From assembly GCA_023425615.1 (NCBI GenBank), contig JAFACJ010000758.1, positions 1-11,113 on the forward strand: a stretch of 11,113 bases of DNA, read 5' to 3'. The stretch is from Actinomycetes bacterium (GTDB taxonomy: Bacteria; Actinomycetota; Actinomycetes; Streptosporangiales; Streptosporangiaceae). This document shows, piece after piece, positions 1 to 6,709 of this stretch. The notes under the pieces are model-generated. The model had not been told where the DNA came from. It saw only the letters and a program-made list of their open reading frames with translations, and did not search any database. Both the position numbers and the translations under genes were made by a program. Within the stretch, counting starts at the first letter, position 1. Every line of letters starts with the position of its first letter.

Positions 1-2
1 AC

Positions 3-1760
3 ATAGAGCTGTCGGAGGCCGACATAACCGGGCTGGACCGGCATCCGGCCGATCTGCCGCCACCGCCGACCGCCGAGATCTACGCCCGCGTCCTGACCGT
101 GCCGGACAGCGGCATGGGGAACGGTCGGTTGTCCCTGGCGGTCTACGGGGGCGGCAACCAGCAAGCCGGGTCTACCGCCGGGCGGCTCGTCGGGCTGCTT
201 CCCGGCATCACCACGGTCACCGGCACGTACAGCGGTGCAGACATGGAGGGTGAGGTCTTGGTGGCCGAGGTCGTGGTGCGGCCTCGGACGCCTCGGCTGG
301 CCGGGATCGTTCCGCCCTCGGGGTCGCACGGGCCCCGCATCCCGGTCGGCGTGCCGTCCAGGCCCGGAGATATGGATCTGGGTCACCTCCTGCTGGGATC
401 GGTCGCCGGTCGGCTCGTCCTGTGGTCGGCGGAGCACGACCGCCCGGTCCTGCCCGTCTTGCTCTCCCGGATCGGCTCCCTCTACATGCCGCCTGTCGCG
501 CGGCTGCTGGCTGAACTGTCGGCGCACGGCTGCCGTCCCTGGCACGGCTGGTCCTGGCAGCCTTTGCAGCGCAGCCCGTTCCAGCCGCGCATCACCTACA
601 AGCAGACGATCATCTCGCCCGCCCGGTGGCGGCTGCCCGCCGACCTGGTCGACGCCGCACACGACCGGTCCCGATGGGGGCCCGCGCTCACCGCCTGGCG
701 GGCGACGACCGTTTCGGCCCCGCCCGGGATGGTGGTCATCGAGGACGCCGACCGGCATCTGCCCCTGGACCTGCGCGACGAAACCGACCGCCGGCTCCTG
801 CGCCGCTATGTCGGTCGGGGGATCACCGCCGTCACCGAACTGCCCGGAGGCCACGCCTCGGCCGGGGCCGTGATCGAAGGTCCGGCCGGTCGGCATGTCC
901 TCGAACTCGTCATCCCGTTGAGGCGACGGACCCTCCACGCATCCGCGCCGACGAAGGTGCCCCGGCAGGCACGGCCGCGTCCGCTCGGGCACAGCCTGTA
1001 CCTGCCAGGGAGCGCGTGGCTGTCCGTGGCGATCCCCTGTCCGCCGTCGTGCCAGGAACAGATCCTGTCCGTCCTGGGCGACGTCGCCCAAGAGGCGGCT
1101 GGGCTGGTCGATCGGTGGTTCTGGCTCCGCTATCGCAACGACGCGCACGGCCCGCACCTGCGTGCCCGTTTCCACGGGGATCCCGGCTCACTGACCGCTA
1201 CGGTGCTGCCCGCCCTGGCACAGCGATGCGCCGATCTCATCGGCCGGCGGCTCGCCAGCGGCTTGTACGTCGAACCCTACGATCAGGAGATCGAGCGCTA
1301 CGGTGGCGACCAGGCGATCGGCTTGGCCGAAGCCGTGTTCAGCGCCGACAGCTCTGTGGTGCTCACCACGCTCGCCGAAACACACGACACCGGCGCCCGG
1401 ATCGTCATCGCGGCCTTGTCCGCCGCCTCGATCGCCCTGGCGGTCGCAGACGGCTCCCGGACTGCCGTGGACGCCGGGGGCCTGGACCGGCCCATGCGCC
1501 GCCGCGCCACCCAACTGCGCCCGCTCACCCGGAAGGCAGCGCAGACAGGTCCAGGCACGCTCATCCCGGCCGTGGCGTCCCCGTGGCAAGACCGTGACGT
1601 GGCCCTGAAGGCATACCGGGACGCGGTGCCCGAGGAACGGCGTCCGGACTGCGCTTCCTCCCTGATCCACATGCACGCCAACAGGCTTCTCGGCGATCTG
1701 GCCAGTGAACGCCTGGCCAGGGCGCTGGCCGCCGACCTCCTCGCCAGGCCCCGGCCGTGA
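3..1760 (+). CDS. Lantibiotic dehydratase (LanB), C-terminal ~585 residues, cut by left window edge
   Basis: Class I lanthipeptide dehydratase. The family glutamylates Ser/Thr of a precursor peptide using glutamyl-tRNA, then eliminates glutamate to give dehydroalanine/dehydrobutyrine. The frame is open from base 3, with no stop before the usable GTG at 99, so the true start lies left of the window. The visible part holds the end of the glutamylation domain (Lant_dehydr_N type, to about base 1000) and then the fused elimination domain (SpaB_C / thiopeptide-type bacteriocin biosynthesis, from about 1017). Landmarks are WFWLRYRNDAHGPHLRARF (from 1116) and YDQEIERYGG (from 1278), both typical of the elimination domain. 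Since both domains share one polypeptide, this is not a split LanB at that junction. The stop overlaps the LanC start, so the two are coupled. The substrate peptide is not seen. The family call is firm; the product is unknown. Confidence 0.9.
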   Translation: MELSEADITGLDRHPADLPPPPTAEIYARVLTVPDSGMGNGRLSLAVYGGGNQQAGSTAGRLVGLLPGITTVTGTYSGADMEGEVLVAEVVVRPRTPRLAGIVPPSGSHGPRIPVGVPSRPGDMDLGHLLLGSVAGRLVLWSAEHDRPVLPVLLSRIGSLYMPPVARLLAELSAHGCRPWHGWSWQPLQRSPFQPRITYKQTIISPARWRLPADLVDAAHDRSRWGPALTAWRATTVSAPPGMVVIEDADRHLPLDLRDETDRRLLRRYVGRGITAVTELPGGHASAGAVIEGPAGRHVLELVIPLRRRTLHASAPTKVPRQARPRPLGHSLYLPGSAWLSVAIPCPPSCQEQILSVLGDVAQEAAGLVDRWFWLRYRNDAHGPHLRARFHGDPGSLTATVLPALAQRCADLIGRRLASGLYVEPYDQEIERYGGDQAIGLAEAVFSADSSVVLTTLAETHDTGARIVIAALSAASIALAVADGSRTAVDAGGLDRPMRRRATQLRPLTRKAAQTGPGTLIPAVASPWQDRDVALKAYRDAVPEERRPDCASSLIHMHANRLLGDLASERLARALAADLLARPRP

Positions 1761-2986
1761 TGACCGCGGTGACCACCCAAAGCGCGAGGATAGCGTTCAC
1801 CGTCGCCGAACGGCTCCTGGATCCCGCGGCCGTCGCAGCCGCCGTCCCTGGTCCGGGTGCCGCCTCGCTGGCCCGGGGGTTGGCCGGCACAGCGCTCCTA
1901 CACGCCCGGCTGTCGGCCACCGACCGGGTCTTCGCCGCCGCCGCCGGCGACCACTGGGCGAAGGCCGCCGCCTGCGCTCGACCCACGGGGTATGAAGGTC
2001 CCGGCATCTACCGCAATCCCGGCGGACTGGCCGCATCACTGATCATCGGAACCGCGTACCTGCCCGATCCGCGATCTCGGCGCCCTGCCGTCGAACGTGC
2101 CGCCCGCTGGATGTCCGCCCGCGCTGTCGACCTCGCCGACCAGCACCGCGACTACCTGGCAGCAGGCGGAACCAGCACACCCCGCCATGTCTATGACGTC
2201 ATCACCGGCCTCGCCGGAATCGGCCGCGTCCTGCTCGCCGCTGTCCGCGCCGGACACGACGCCGAACCCGGACTACAGGCCGCGCTGTCCACGCTCACCA
2301 CCATGGCTCAGACCCGTCACGGGCCCTTCCCCGGCTGGTGGTCGTCCACGACGCCAACTGAGGCGCCCTGCGCGGCCACCGGCATGGCCCACGGCATCGC
2401 CGGGCCCCTGACGTTGCTTTCCCAGGCCAGCGCGGCCGGGTACACCGTCGGCGGGCAGGCCGAAGCGATCAGGGAGGCGTCCGACTGGCTGCTGCGCTGG
2501 CACATCCCCGACACCCGGGACTGGCCGCCCTACGTCACCGAAGCCGAACTCACCACCGGGGTCGCCGCCCCGGTCCCCGGCCGCCGGGACGCCTGGTGCT
2601 ACGGGACCCCAGGAATCCGCCGGGCCCTCACCTTCGCCGCGCAAGCCACCGCCGATCCCACGCTCGGCGAAGCCGCCGACAGCGCGCTCAACACCTTGAC
2701 CACGCGCCCGCCCTCCCGCTGGGACGTCGACGGGCCGGCCCTGTGCCACGGATACGCCGGCGTGCTCCAGGCGACCCACAGCGATCAGGCGGCCGCGGCC
2801 GTCACGGCGCTGTTCGACGACCGCGACCGGTTCGGTTTTCCACACGCCGCGAAGCGGTCCGAAACGAACGAGGATCCCGGTTTCCTGACCGGAGCGGTCG
2901 GTGCCGCCCTCGCCCTCGCCGACCACGCCGCGATCCCGGGGCCACACGTAGCCGACCCATGGGACGCGCTGCTCCTACTGTCGTAG
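1760..2986 (+). CDS. Lanthionine synthetase C-like cyclase (LanC)
   Basis: LanC-type cyclase that adds Cys thiols to dehydrated residues to form (methyl)lanthionine rings. It has 408 residues from the ATG at 1760, close to NisC in length. The ATG shares one base with the LanB stop (TGATG); a GTG three bases upstream (1757) is an equally plausible start giving a 4-base overlap. The active site is complete: YDVITGLAG around residue 146, HGIAG with His211, and the zinc ligands Cys280 (WCYGTPG), Cys329 and His330 (CHGYAG). By family knowledge, Zn activates the Cys thiol and His/Asp act as acid/base. These positions match NisC almost residue for residue (from memory). The alpha/alpha-barrel enzyme should be cytoplasmic and act with the upstream LanB. 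Its last 12 bases overlap the convergent methyltransferase gene. Confidence 0.95.
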   Translation: MTAVTTQSARIAFTVAERLLDPAAVAAAVPGPGAASLARGLAGTALLHARLSATDRVFAAAAGDHWAKAAACARPTGYEGPGIYRNPGGLAASLIIGTAYLPDPRSRRPAVERAARWMSARAVDLADQHRDYLAAGGTSTPRHVYDVITGLAGIGRVLLAAVRAGHDAEPGLQAALSTLTTMAQTRHGPFPGWWSSTTPTEAPCAATGMAHGIAGPLTLLSQASAAGYTVGGQAEAIREASDWLLRWHIPDTRDWPPYVTEAELTTGVAAPVPGRRDAWCYGTPGIRRALTFAAQATADPTLGEAADSALNTLTTRPPSRWDVDGPALCHGYAGVLQATHSDQAAAAVTALFDDRDRFGFPHAAKRSETNEDPGFLTGAVGAALALADHAAIPGPHVADPWDALLLLS

Positions 2987-4183
2987 GCTCCCACCACCCA
3001 TGGTGATCATGACGGTGCTGTCCTTCTTCTCCAGCACCAGCCAGGCCCCTGGCAGAGGCTGCGCGCCGCTGGGGTGAACCTCCACCGAGACCTTCATGCG
3101 CGGCCCGCCCTCGACCTTCCACTTCCGGACCTGAGCGGCGACCTGTTCGGCCAGCGCCTGGCTGTCCGGCCCGTACGCGGCGACCCCGATCTCTGAGAAG
3201 TCCGGGTCAGCGGTCAGATAGGCCACGGTCCCGCCGCTGAGCACACCCATGCTGCCCCAAGGGAACAGCGGCGATGTGATCCGGCCGGCGTTGACGGCGT
3301 CACGCGAGGCGAGAACACGGCAGAAGCCAGGCAGCTTGGCCAGCCAGAAATCCAAGATCTCCGGCATGACGAACCCGACCCCGGTCCAGACGGCCGCTCC
3401 CGGGTACTCCAATGCTCTGCTGGCGGCTTCGATGTCAACCGGAGCGCCATCGTCGATGCGCAACAACAGGTCGCCATCCTTCCCACCCACCCACACGTTC
3501 TGCTCCGACACCGTGTCCCCGCCCCGCAGCGGGATGAACCCGCAGGGTTCCAGAGACTTGCTCCGCAGCACCTCTCCCTCGCGTCTCAATGCGACCGCCC
3601 GGGTCAGCCCCGCCATTCTCAACGGAACGAGCAGGAGCCCTCCATCAGCGAGTTGTTCACGCCAGGCCGCGGTCACATCCCACGCCCCGGCCGTCACGAT
3701 GATCCGGTCGTAGGGAGCGCCGGCAGCCCAGCCGGCCGCGCCGTCACCGACGACGAGCTCCACCTCGACACCGGTCCGGCTCAGTGCCTCCCGCGCGCTG
3801 CCGGCCACACCCTCGTCATACTCGATACTCGTGACAGCGCCAGACGGGCCTACCAGCCGCGCAAGCAACGCCGCGTTATAACCCGTTCCGGTCCCGACCT
3901 CCAGAACCCGGTGACCGTCTCGGACATCGAGCTGTTCCAGCATCGTGGCGACCACTCCCGGCGCCGACGCCGAACTGATCGCCACCCCGGCCTCATCGCG
4001 GTGGGTCACCACCGGCCCGACACCGTACGCCTCGGCCAACGACGAGCCAGGGACGAAAGCGTCACGGGGAATCGCCTCCATCACGGCTGCCACCGCCGCT
4101 GAACGGATCGCTCCCTCGCCCCGCAACCGGCTGACCATCCCCTCACGGAGTTCCGTCGCGTTGGGACCTGATGAGCTCGACAC
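2975..4183 (-). CDS. PCMT-like O-methyltransferase of lanthipeptide clusters (FxLD / LanS_A type)
   Basis: SAM-dependent methyltransferase of the protein L-isoaspartyl methyltransferase fold. LanS_A-type relatives methylate an Asp side chain of the lanthipeptide core, which cyclises to aspartimide and can hydrolyse to isoAsp. Seen here: SAM motif I VLEVGTGTGY at residues 93-102, an acidic IEYD strand end, GDG near 147-149, and the PRDAFVP and SSASAP segments usual in this family. The protein has 402 residues, about twice classical PCMT. The C-terminal half (from about residue 210) is an extension typical of the RiPP-associated 'methyltransferase, FxLD system' group. I chose the GTG at 4183 because GGTGGA lies 7 bases upstream; the longest frame begins at 4246 and an internal ATG lies at 4138 with a poorly spaced GAGGGG. 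It is convergent with LanB/LanC, so it has its own promoter. A graspetide-type methyltransferase is the alternative, but LanB/LanC next door make lanthipeptide much likelier. Confidence 0.88.
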   Translation of the reverse strand: MSSSSGPNATELREGMVSRLRGEGAIRSAAVAAVMEAIPRDAFVPGSSLAEAYGVGPVVTHRDEAGVAISSASAPGVVATMLEQLDVRDGHRVLEVGTGTGYNAALLARLVGPSGAVTSIEYDEGVAGSAREALSRTGVEVELVVGDGAAGWAAGAPYDRIIVTAGAWDVTAAWREQLADGGLLLVPLRMAGLTRAVALRREGEVLRSKSLEPCGFIPLRGGDTVSEQNVWVGGKDGDLLLRIDDGAPVDIEAASRALEYPGAAVWTGVGFVMPEILDFWLAKLPGFCRVLASRDAVNAGRITSPLFPWGSMGVLSGGTVAYLTADPDFSEIGVAAYGPDSQALAEQVAAQVRKWKVEGGPRMKVSVEVHPSGAQPLPGAWLVLEKKDSTVMITMGGGSLRQ

Positions 4184-4190
4184 CTGAGAG

Positions 4191-4196
4191 TCCACC
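4191..4196 (-). promoter_or_regulatory. Ribosome binding site deciding the methyltransferase start
   Basis: The minus strand reads GGTGGA here, 7 bases upstream of the GTG at 4183. It is the best Shine-Dalgarno match among the candidate starts (4246, 4195, 4183, 4138) and trims 21 poorly conserved-looking residues from the longest reading frame. Confidence 0.5.
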
Positions 4197-4287
4197 CATC
4201 GAAGAGTAGTTGAACGCCTGGTCGACCGGGCCGTCCCGAACCTCATCCTGAACGCCGTCCACCCGCCCGGACAGGACGTCCCCGCGA

Positions 4288-4316
4288 CCGCGGGGAGGCG
4301 TTCTCCTCTCCCGCGG
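4288..4316 (-). terminator. Hairpin terminator downstream of the ABM-domain gene
   Basis: CCGCGGGGAG (4288-4297) pairs with CTCCCGCGG (4308-4316) across a 10-base loop, with one bulged base. It begins 12 bases past the stop codon of the minus-strand monooxygenase gene and lies in the 144-base gap before the methyltransferase. There is no U-tract, as is common in high-GC actinobacteria. A competing hairpin (4280-4286 with 4289-4295) shares the left arm. Confidence 0.6.
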
Positions 4317-4327
4317 CCCGCCCGGCG

Positions 4328-4651
4328 TCAGTCGATGCCGAGTTCCCCCATCCTGCTCCAGCCGTCGGCGCCCTCGATCACGGTGCTGACGATCTGGGGC
4401 GCCCGCTGGACGAGGGGGCGCATCGTCTCCAGCGCGGCGCGGAAGTGGTCGGAGTTCACGTGGGCCTCGCCCGCGCCGTCCTGGAACGCCTCGACCAGCA
4501 CGTAGGTGTCGGGCTCCTCCAGGCTGCGCGACCACTCGAACCACAGGTTGCCGGGCTCGGCGCGGGTGGCGCGGGTGAACTCCTCGACGTGCGAGGGCCA
4601 GGCGTCGACGTGCTCCGGCTTCACCGGGAATTTCACAACAATGAAGATCAT
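4328..4651 (-). CDS. Antibiotic biosynthesis monooxygenase (ABM) domain protein, putative quinol monooxygenase
   Basis: A single-domain ABM/YgiN-like protein of 107 residues, normal for the family. Members form dimeric ferredoxin-like alpha/beta barrels; some oxidise quinols or polyketide aromatics without cofactors, others degrade heme or have no known activity. Seen here: an N-terminal beta-strand MIFIVVKFPVKPEHVDAW, then EEFTRATRAEPGNLWFEWSR (the family's 'E.GnL.y.w' segment), YVLVEAFQDGAGEAHVNSDHF (the 'E.w.d..a...H..s.hf' signature with its His), and a final strand IVSTVIEG. No signal peptide, so cytoplasmic. It lies on the same strand as the methyltransferase but is separated by 144 bases and a hairpin, so it is probably transcribed alone rather than as part of the lanthipeptide cluster. 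The ATG has no Shine-Dalgarno but a -10-like TAAGCT six bases upstream. The substrate cannot be inferred. Confidence 0.88.
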   Translation of the reverse strand: MIFIVVKFPVKPEHVDAWPSHVEEFTRATRAEPGNLWFEWSRSLEEPDTYVLVEAFQDGAGEAHVNSDHFRAALETMRPLVQRAPQIVSTVIEGADGWSRMGELGID

Positions 4652-4657
4652 GTGTAC

Positions 4658-4663
4658 AGCTTA
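4658..4663 (-). promoter_or_regulatory. Possible -10 element for a leaderless transcript of the ABM gene
   Basis: The minus strand reads TAAGCT, matching TAnnnT, and ends six bases before the ATG at 4651. That spacing puts the transcription start at or next to the A of the ATG. No Shine-Dalgarno is present between them. No convincing -35 is visible in the GC-rich upstream DNA. Confidence 0.4.
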
Positions 4664-4731
4664 CGGACCCGGCGCGGGCCGTGCGCCGGCCGCGCTCCCC
4701 GCGATATGAAATCGATGACTTTTTCGAACTG

Positions 4732-4737
4732 TACAAT
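4732..4737 (+). promoter_or_regulatory. Possible -10 element of the secreted-protein gene
   Basis: TACAAT lies in the AT-richer stretch (about 4700-4830) between two divergent genes, 90 bases upstream of the ATG at 4828. It is the best -10 match on this strand. The -35 region is poor, and a weaker alternative TTCACC-16-GAGTAT lies at 4753-4780. The low local GC compared with the rest of the window supports a regulatory region. Confidence 0.35.
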
Positions 4738-4818
4738 CAGAAGAGCCTGCATTTCACCCGAAAGGCAGCAATAAGAGTATCCACCGGACACCGACTCCAG
4801 ATTTCAAACCCAACGAGT

Positions 4819-4823
4819 GGAGG
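4819..4823 (+). promoter_or_regulatory. Ribosome binding site of the secreted-protein gene
   Basis: GGAGG, followed by AAAAA, sits four bases before the ATG at 4828. It decides the start against the longer upstream open frame that reaches 4681 and puts the signal peptide at the N-terminus. Confidence 0.75.
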
Positions 4824-4827
4824 AAAA

Positions 4828-5379
4828 ATGGCAATTTCTCGCCTGATTCCAAAACCCGTACTGTGCGGGCTCGTCCCGCTGGCGTCCGTGCTGGTCTGGG
4901 CCCCGCCCGCCGGTGCCTGGACCTGGGCCAAGAACGTCACCGTGTACCACGGCGCGAACCTGTGCGTCCGCGGTGACGCGGGAATCGACCACCGCAGGCC
5001 CGGCGTCTTCTCCGGCAATCTCGCCTATGGGAACGTCTACGCGCTGGACGGCTCCTGCGGTAGAGGACTGACCAAGCCCGACGGCTGGGCCGGGGTGCGG
5101 CTGGAAGTGCTCAAATGGAACGGGAGTTCCTGGACGCGATGCCGTCAGACCGACTGGAAATACGGCCCCACCGGGGTCAGCGGCGGTGATCTCGGCGGTC
5201 CCTACGGCCCCGCGCTGGTCTTCGACTACGGCGGCGCGTCGTCCTGCGGAGCCGGCGTCTACGGCACGAGGGCCTATGTCCGCGTCAAGGAGCGGGTCCA
5301 TTACCCGGGGCACTGGAACCGGCCGCGCACCGTGTGGCGCGAAGGCCAGGTCTGGTCCGGATCCGAATACGTCCAGTAG
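4828..5379 (+). CDS. Secreted four-cysteine protein of unknown function
   Basis: A protein of 183 residues that I do not recognise as a named family. The N-terminus is a Sec signal peptide: Arg5 and Lys9, a hydrophobic core (about 11-25) and an Ala-x-Ala site at 28-30, predicting cleavage before Trp31. The mature part is about 153 residues with exactly four Cys (46, 77, 105, 140), so two disulfides are plausible outside the cell. It is rich in Gly, Trp and Tyr with alternating short strands (RLEVLKWNGSSWTRC, YGTRAYVRVKERVHY), which suggests a compact beta-sheet fold. The early Cys13 is not in a lipobox context, so it is not a lipoprotein. The start is supported by GGAGG upstream. The gene stands alone: divergent from the ABM gene and convergent with a hydrolase gene, with a strong terminator behind it. 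No enzymatic motif is evident. An extracellular structural, inhibitor or binding role is possible but unproven. Confidence 0.8.
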   Translation: MAISRLIPKPVLCGLVPLASVLVWAPPAGAWTWAKNVTVYHGANLCVRGDAGIDHRRPGVFSGNLAYGNVYALDGSCGRGLTKPDGWAGVRLEVLKWNGSSWTRCRQTDWKYGPTGVSGGDLGGPYGPALVFDYGGASSCGAGVYGTRAYVRVKERVHYPGHWNRPRTVWREGQVWSGSEYVQ

Positions 5380-5400
5380 CCGCGTGCGCTGAGCGGCGCG

Positions 5401-5430
5401 GGTCCCGCCGGGGCGCCCCTCGGCGGGATC
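5401..5430. terminator. Strong hairpin between convergent genes (probably bidirectional terminator)
   Basis: GGTCCCGCCG (5401-5410) pairs with CGGCGGGATC (5421-5430) over ten base pairs including one G-U, with a 10-base loop. It lies 21 bases after the secreted-protein stop and 19 bases after the hydrolase stop on the other strand, so it can serve both. There is no U-tract on either side. Confidence 0.7.
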
Positions 5431-5449
5431 TCCGGCCCCCTTGGACGGG

Positions 5450-6664
5450 TCAGAAGACGGATTCGCCGATGGGCCAGCGGAGGGTCTCCGACAGCCAGTC
5501 GAAGGCCTGCTGGGTGAAGCGTGAGCGGTTCCACAGCTCGCAGTGGCCCGCGGCGCCCTCCTGGCGGGTGAAGGCCTTGAGGACCTTGTCGCGGCCCGGC
5601 AGGCGGGCGAAGAACGTGCCGGCGCGGAAGGACAGGAGGTCGGCCTCGGCGGTGGCGACGAACGCGGGGCAGGTGATCTCGTCGACGACCTCGGAGATGT
5701 TGTAGCGGGCCAGGTCCAGCAGGTATTCGGCGGGCGAGCCGACCCCGTGCAGCCAGGGGCCGCGCTGGACCAGCCACCAGCGCTGGATCGGGTCCTCCCG
5801 CAGCGCCTCCTCCAGGTAGGGCTCCAGGGAGGCGGGGTCGATGCCGGGGAACGCCTCCTTCAGCTCCGGCGGCAGGGGCAGGATCTCGCGGAGCAGTTCC
5901 TGCTGGTCCCATGAGCCGGGGTCGACGATCAGCGCCTTCACCCGGGGGTCCCCCGCCACGCCGCGGGCCGCGAGGTAGCCGCCGAAGCTCCAGCCCATGA
6001 CGGCCAGCCGCTGGGGATCGACCTCGCCGTAGGTCAGGAGCCTGTCGAGGATCGGGCCCAGCACGTGCTCCCAGTCGTGCCGGATGGTCAGGCCGTGCTC
6101 GATGAGGTTGCGCCCCTGCCCCGGCCCGTCCATCAGCAGGCAGTGGAAGCCGCGCCGCAGCGCCGGGAGCGCGTGCGACCAGTACATCTCGTGGAGGTTG
6201 GAGTCGTATCCGTTGACCGCCACGAGGGTCGGGCGCGTCTCGTCCTTCTGCGCCAGGCACAGGTAGCCGCGGAGCTTGATCCCCTCGTAGGGGACCTCCA
6301 TGGGGCGCAGCCGCCACAGGTCGGCCGCGTGCCCGAAGCTGTCGGCCTCCTTGTGGAAGGTCTCGACCAGCAGGGGGTCCACCGGTGTCCCGAAGAGCGG
6401 GAAGTTGGCGACACGGTAGTAGGTGGAGGCGCGGTAGTAGGCGTCGGCCGCGCTGACCGCGTGCCCCTTCTCGTCGCTGCGTCTCGCCCATTCCGCGACC
6501 ATGTCGCCGGTGGCGTTCCACTCCCGGTGCCAGGCGGAGACGTCGCCGCCGGGGATCCGGGAGGCGGTCAGGGCGCACTCGCCGTATTCGGCGCCGCCGC
6601 CGGTCATGGTCATCAGCGCGCGGTCGGCGAACATCTGGAACAGCCGGTCCTCGAACAGGCGCAT
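5450..6664 (-). CDS. Alpha/beta hydrolase, 2,6-dihydropseudooxynicotine hydrolase-like
   Basis: A serine hydrolase of 404 residues with a helical N-terminal region (about 1-120) before the alpha/beta fold. This layout is seen in the FrsA / 2,6-dihydropseudooxynicotine hydrolase-like group, whose known members cleave C-C or ester bonds. The nucleophile elbow is GWSFGG with Ser226, the acid is likely Asp342 (ATAEADLL), and the base His374 (GAAGHCE), all in the usual order. The NGYDSNLHEMYW segment (151-162) and the MDGPGQGR segment (178-185) resemble the oxyanion and post-strand motifs of the same group. No signal peptide, so cytoplasmic. The start at 6664 lacks a good Shine-Dalgarno, and a TAGGCA lies six bases upstream, so leaderless initiation is possible; Met11 and Met18 are alternatives. 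It is divergent from the SGNH hydrolase gene across a shared operator-like palindrome. The actual substrate is unknown. Confidence 0.88.
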   Translation of the reverse strand: MRLFEDRLFQMFADRALMTMTGGGAEYGECALTASRIPGGDVSAWHREWNATGDMVAEWARRSDEKGHAVSAADAYYRASTYYRVANFPLFGTPVDPLLVETFHKEADSFGHAADLWRLRPMEVPYEGIKLRGYLCLAQKDETRPTLVAVNGYDSNLHEMYWSHALPALRRGFHCLLMDGPGQGRNLIEHGLTIRHDWEHVLGPILDRLLTYGEVDPQRLAVMGWSFGGYLAARGVAGDPRVKALIVDPGSWDQQELLREILPLPPELKEAFPGIDPASLEPYLEEALREDPIQRWWLVQRGPWLHGVGSPAEYLLDLARYNISEVVDEITCPAFVATAEADLLSFRAGTFFARLPGRDKVLKAFTRQEGAAGHCELWNRSRFTQQAFDWLSETLRWPIGESVF

Positions 6665-6670
6665 ACCACA

Positions 6671-6676
6671 TGCCTA
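6671..6676 (-). promoter_or_regulatory. Weak -10 candidate for the alpha/beta hydrolase gene
   Basis: The minus strand reads TAGGCA six bases before the ATG at 6664, with TTGCTT about 18 bases further upstream as a possible -35. The -10 lacks the conserved final T, so this is tentative. If used, the transcript would be leaderless. Confidence 0.25.
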
Positions 6677-6709
6677 CCCGGCGGACTCGTGATCAAGCAA
6701 ATGACACCT

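Noticed and set aside
3249..3713. 154-residue plus-strand frame opposite the methyltransferase
   Set aside because: No motif and no ribosome binding site; the opposite strand encodes the SAM-binding methyltransferase.
4143..4736. 197-residue minus-strand frame spanning the ABM gene and the methyltransferase start, considered as a precursor or regulator
   Set aside because: Most of it is an Arg-rich shadow of the ABM gene; only its last 39 codons are outside that gene and are reported as a low-interest finding.
5301..6671. 456-residue minus-strand frame overlapping the alpha/beta hydrolase in another frame
   Set aside because: The translation is Arg/Pro/Gly-rich without motifs; the 404-residue frame carries the complete Ser-Asp-His triad.
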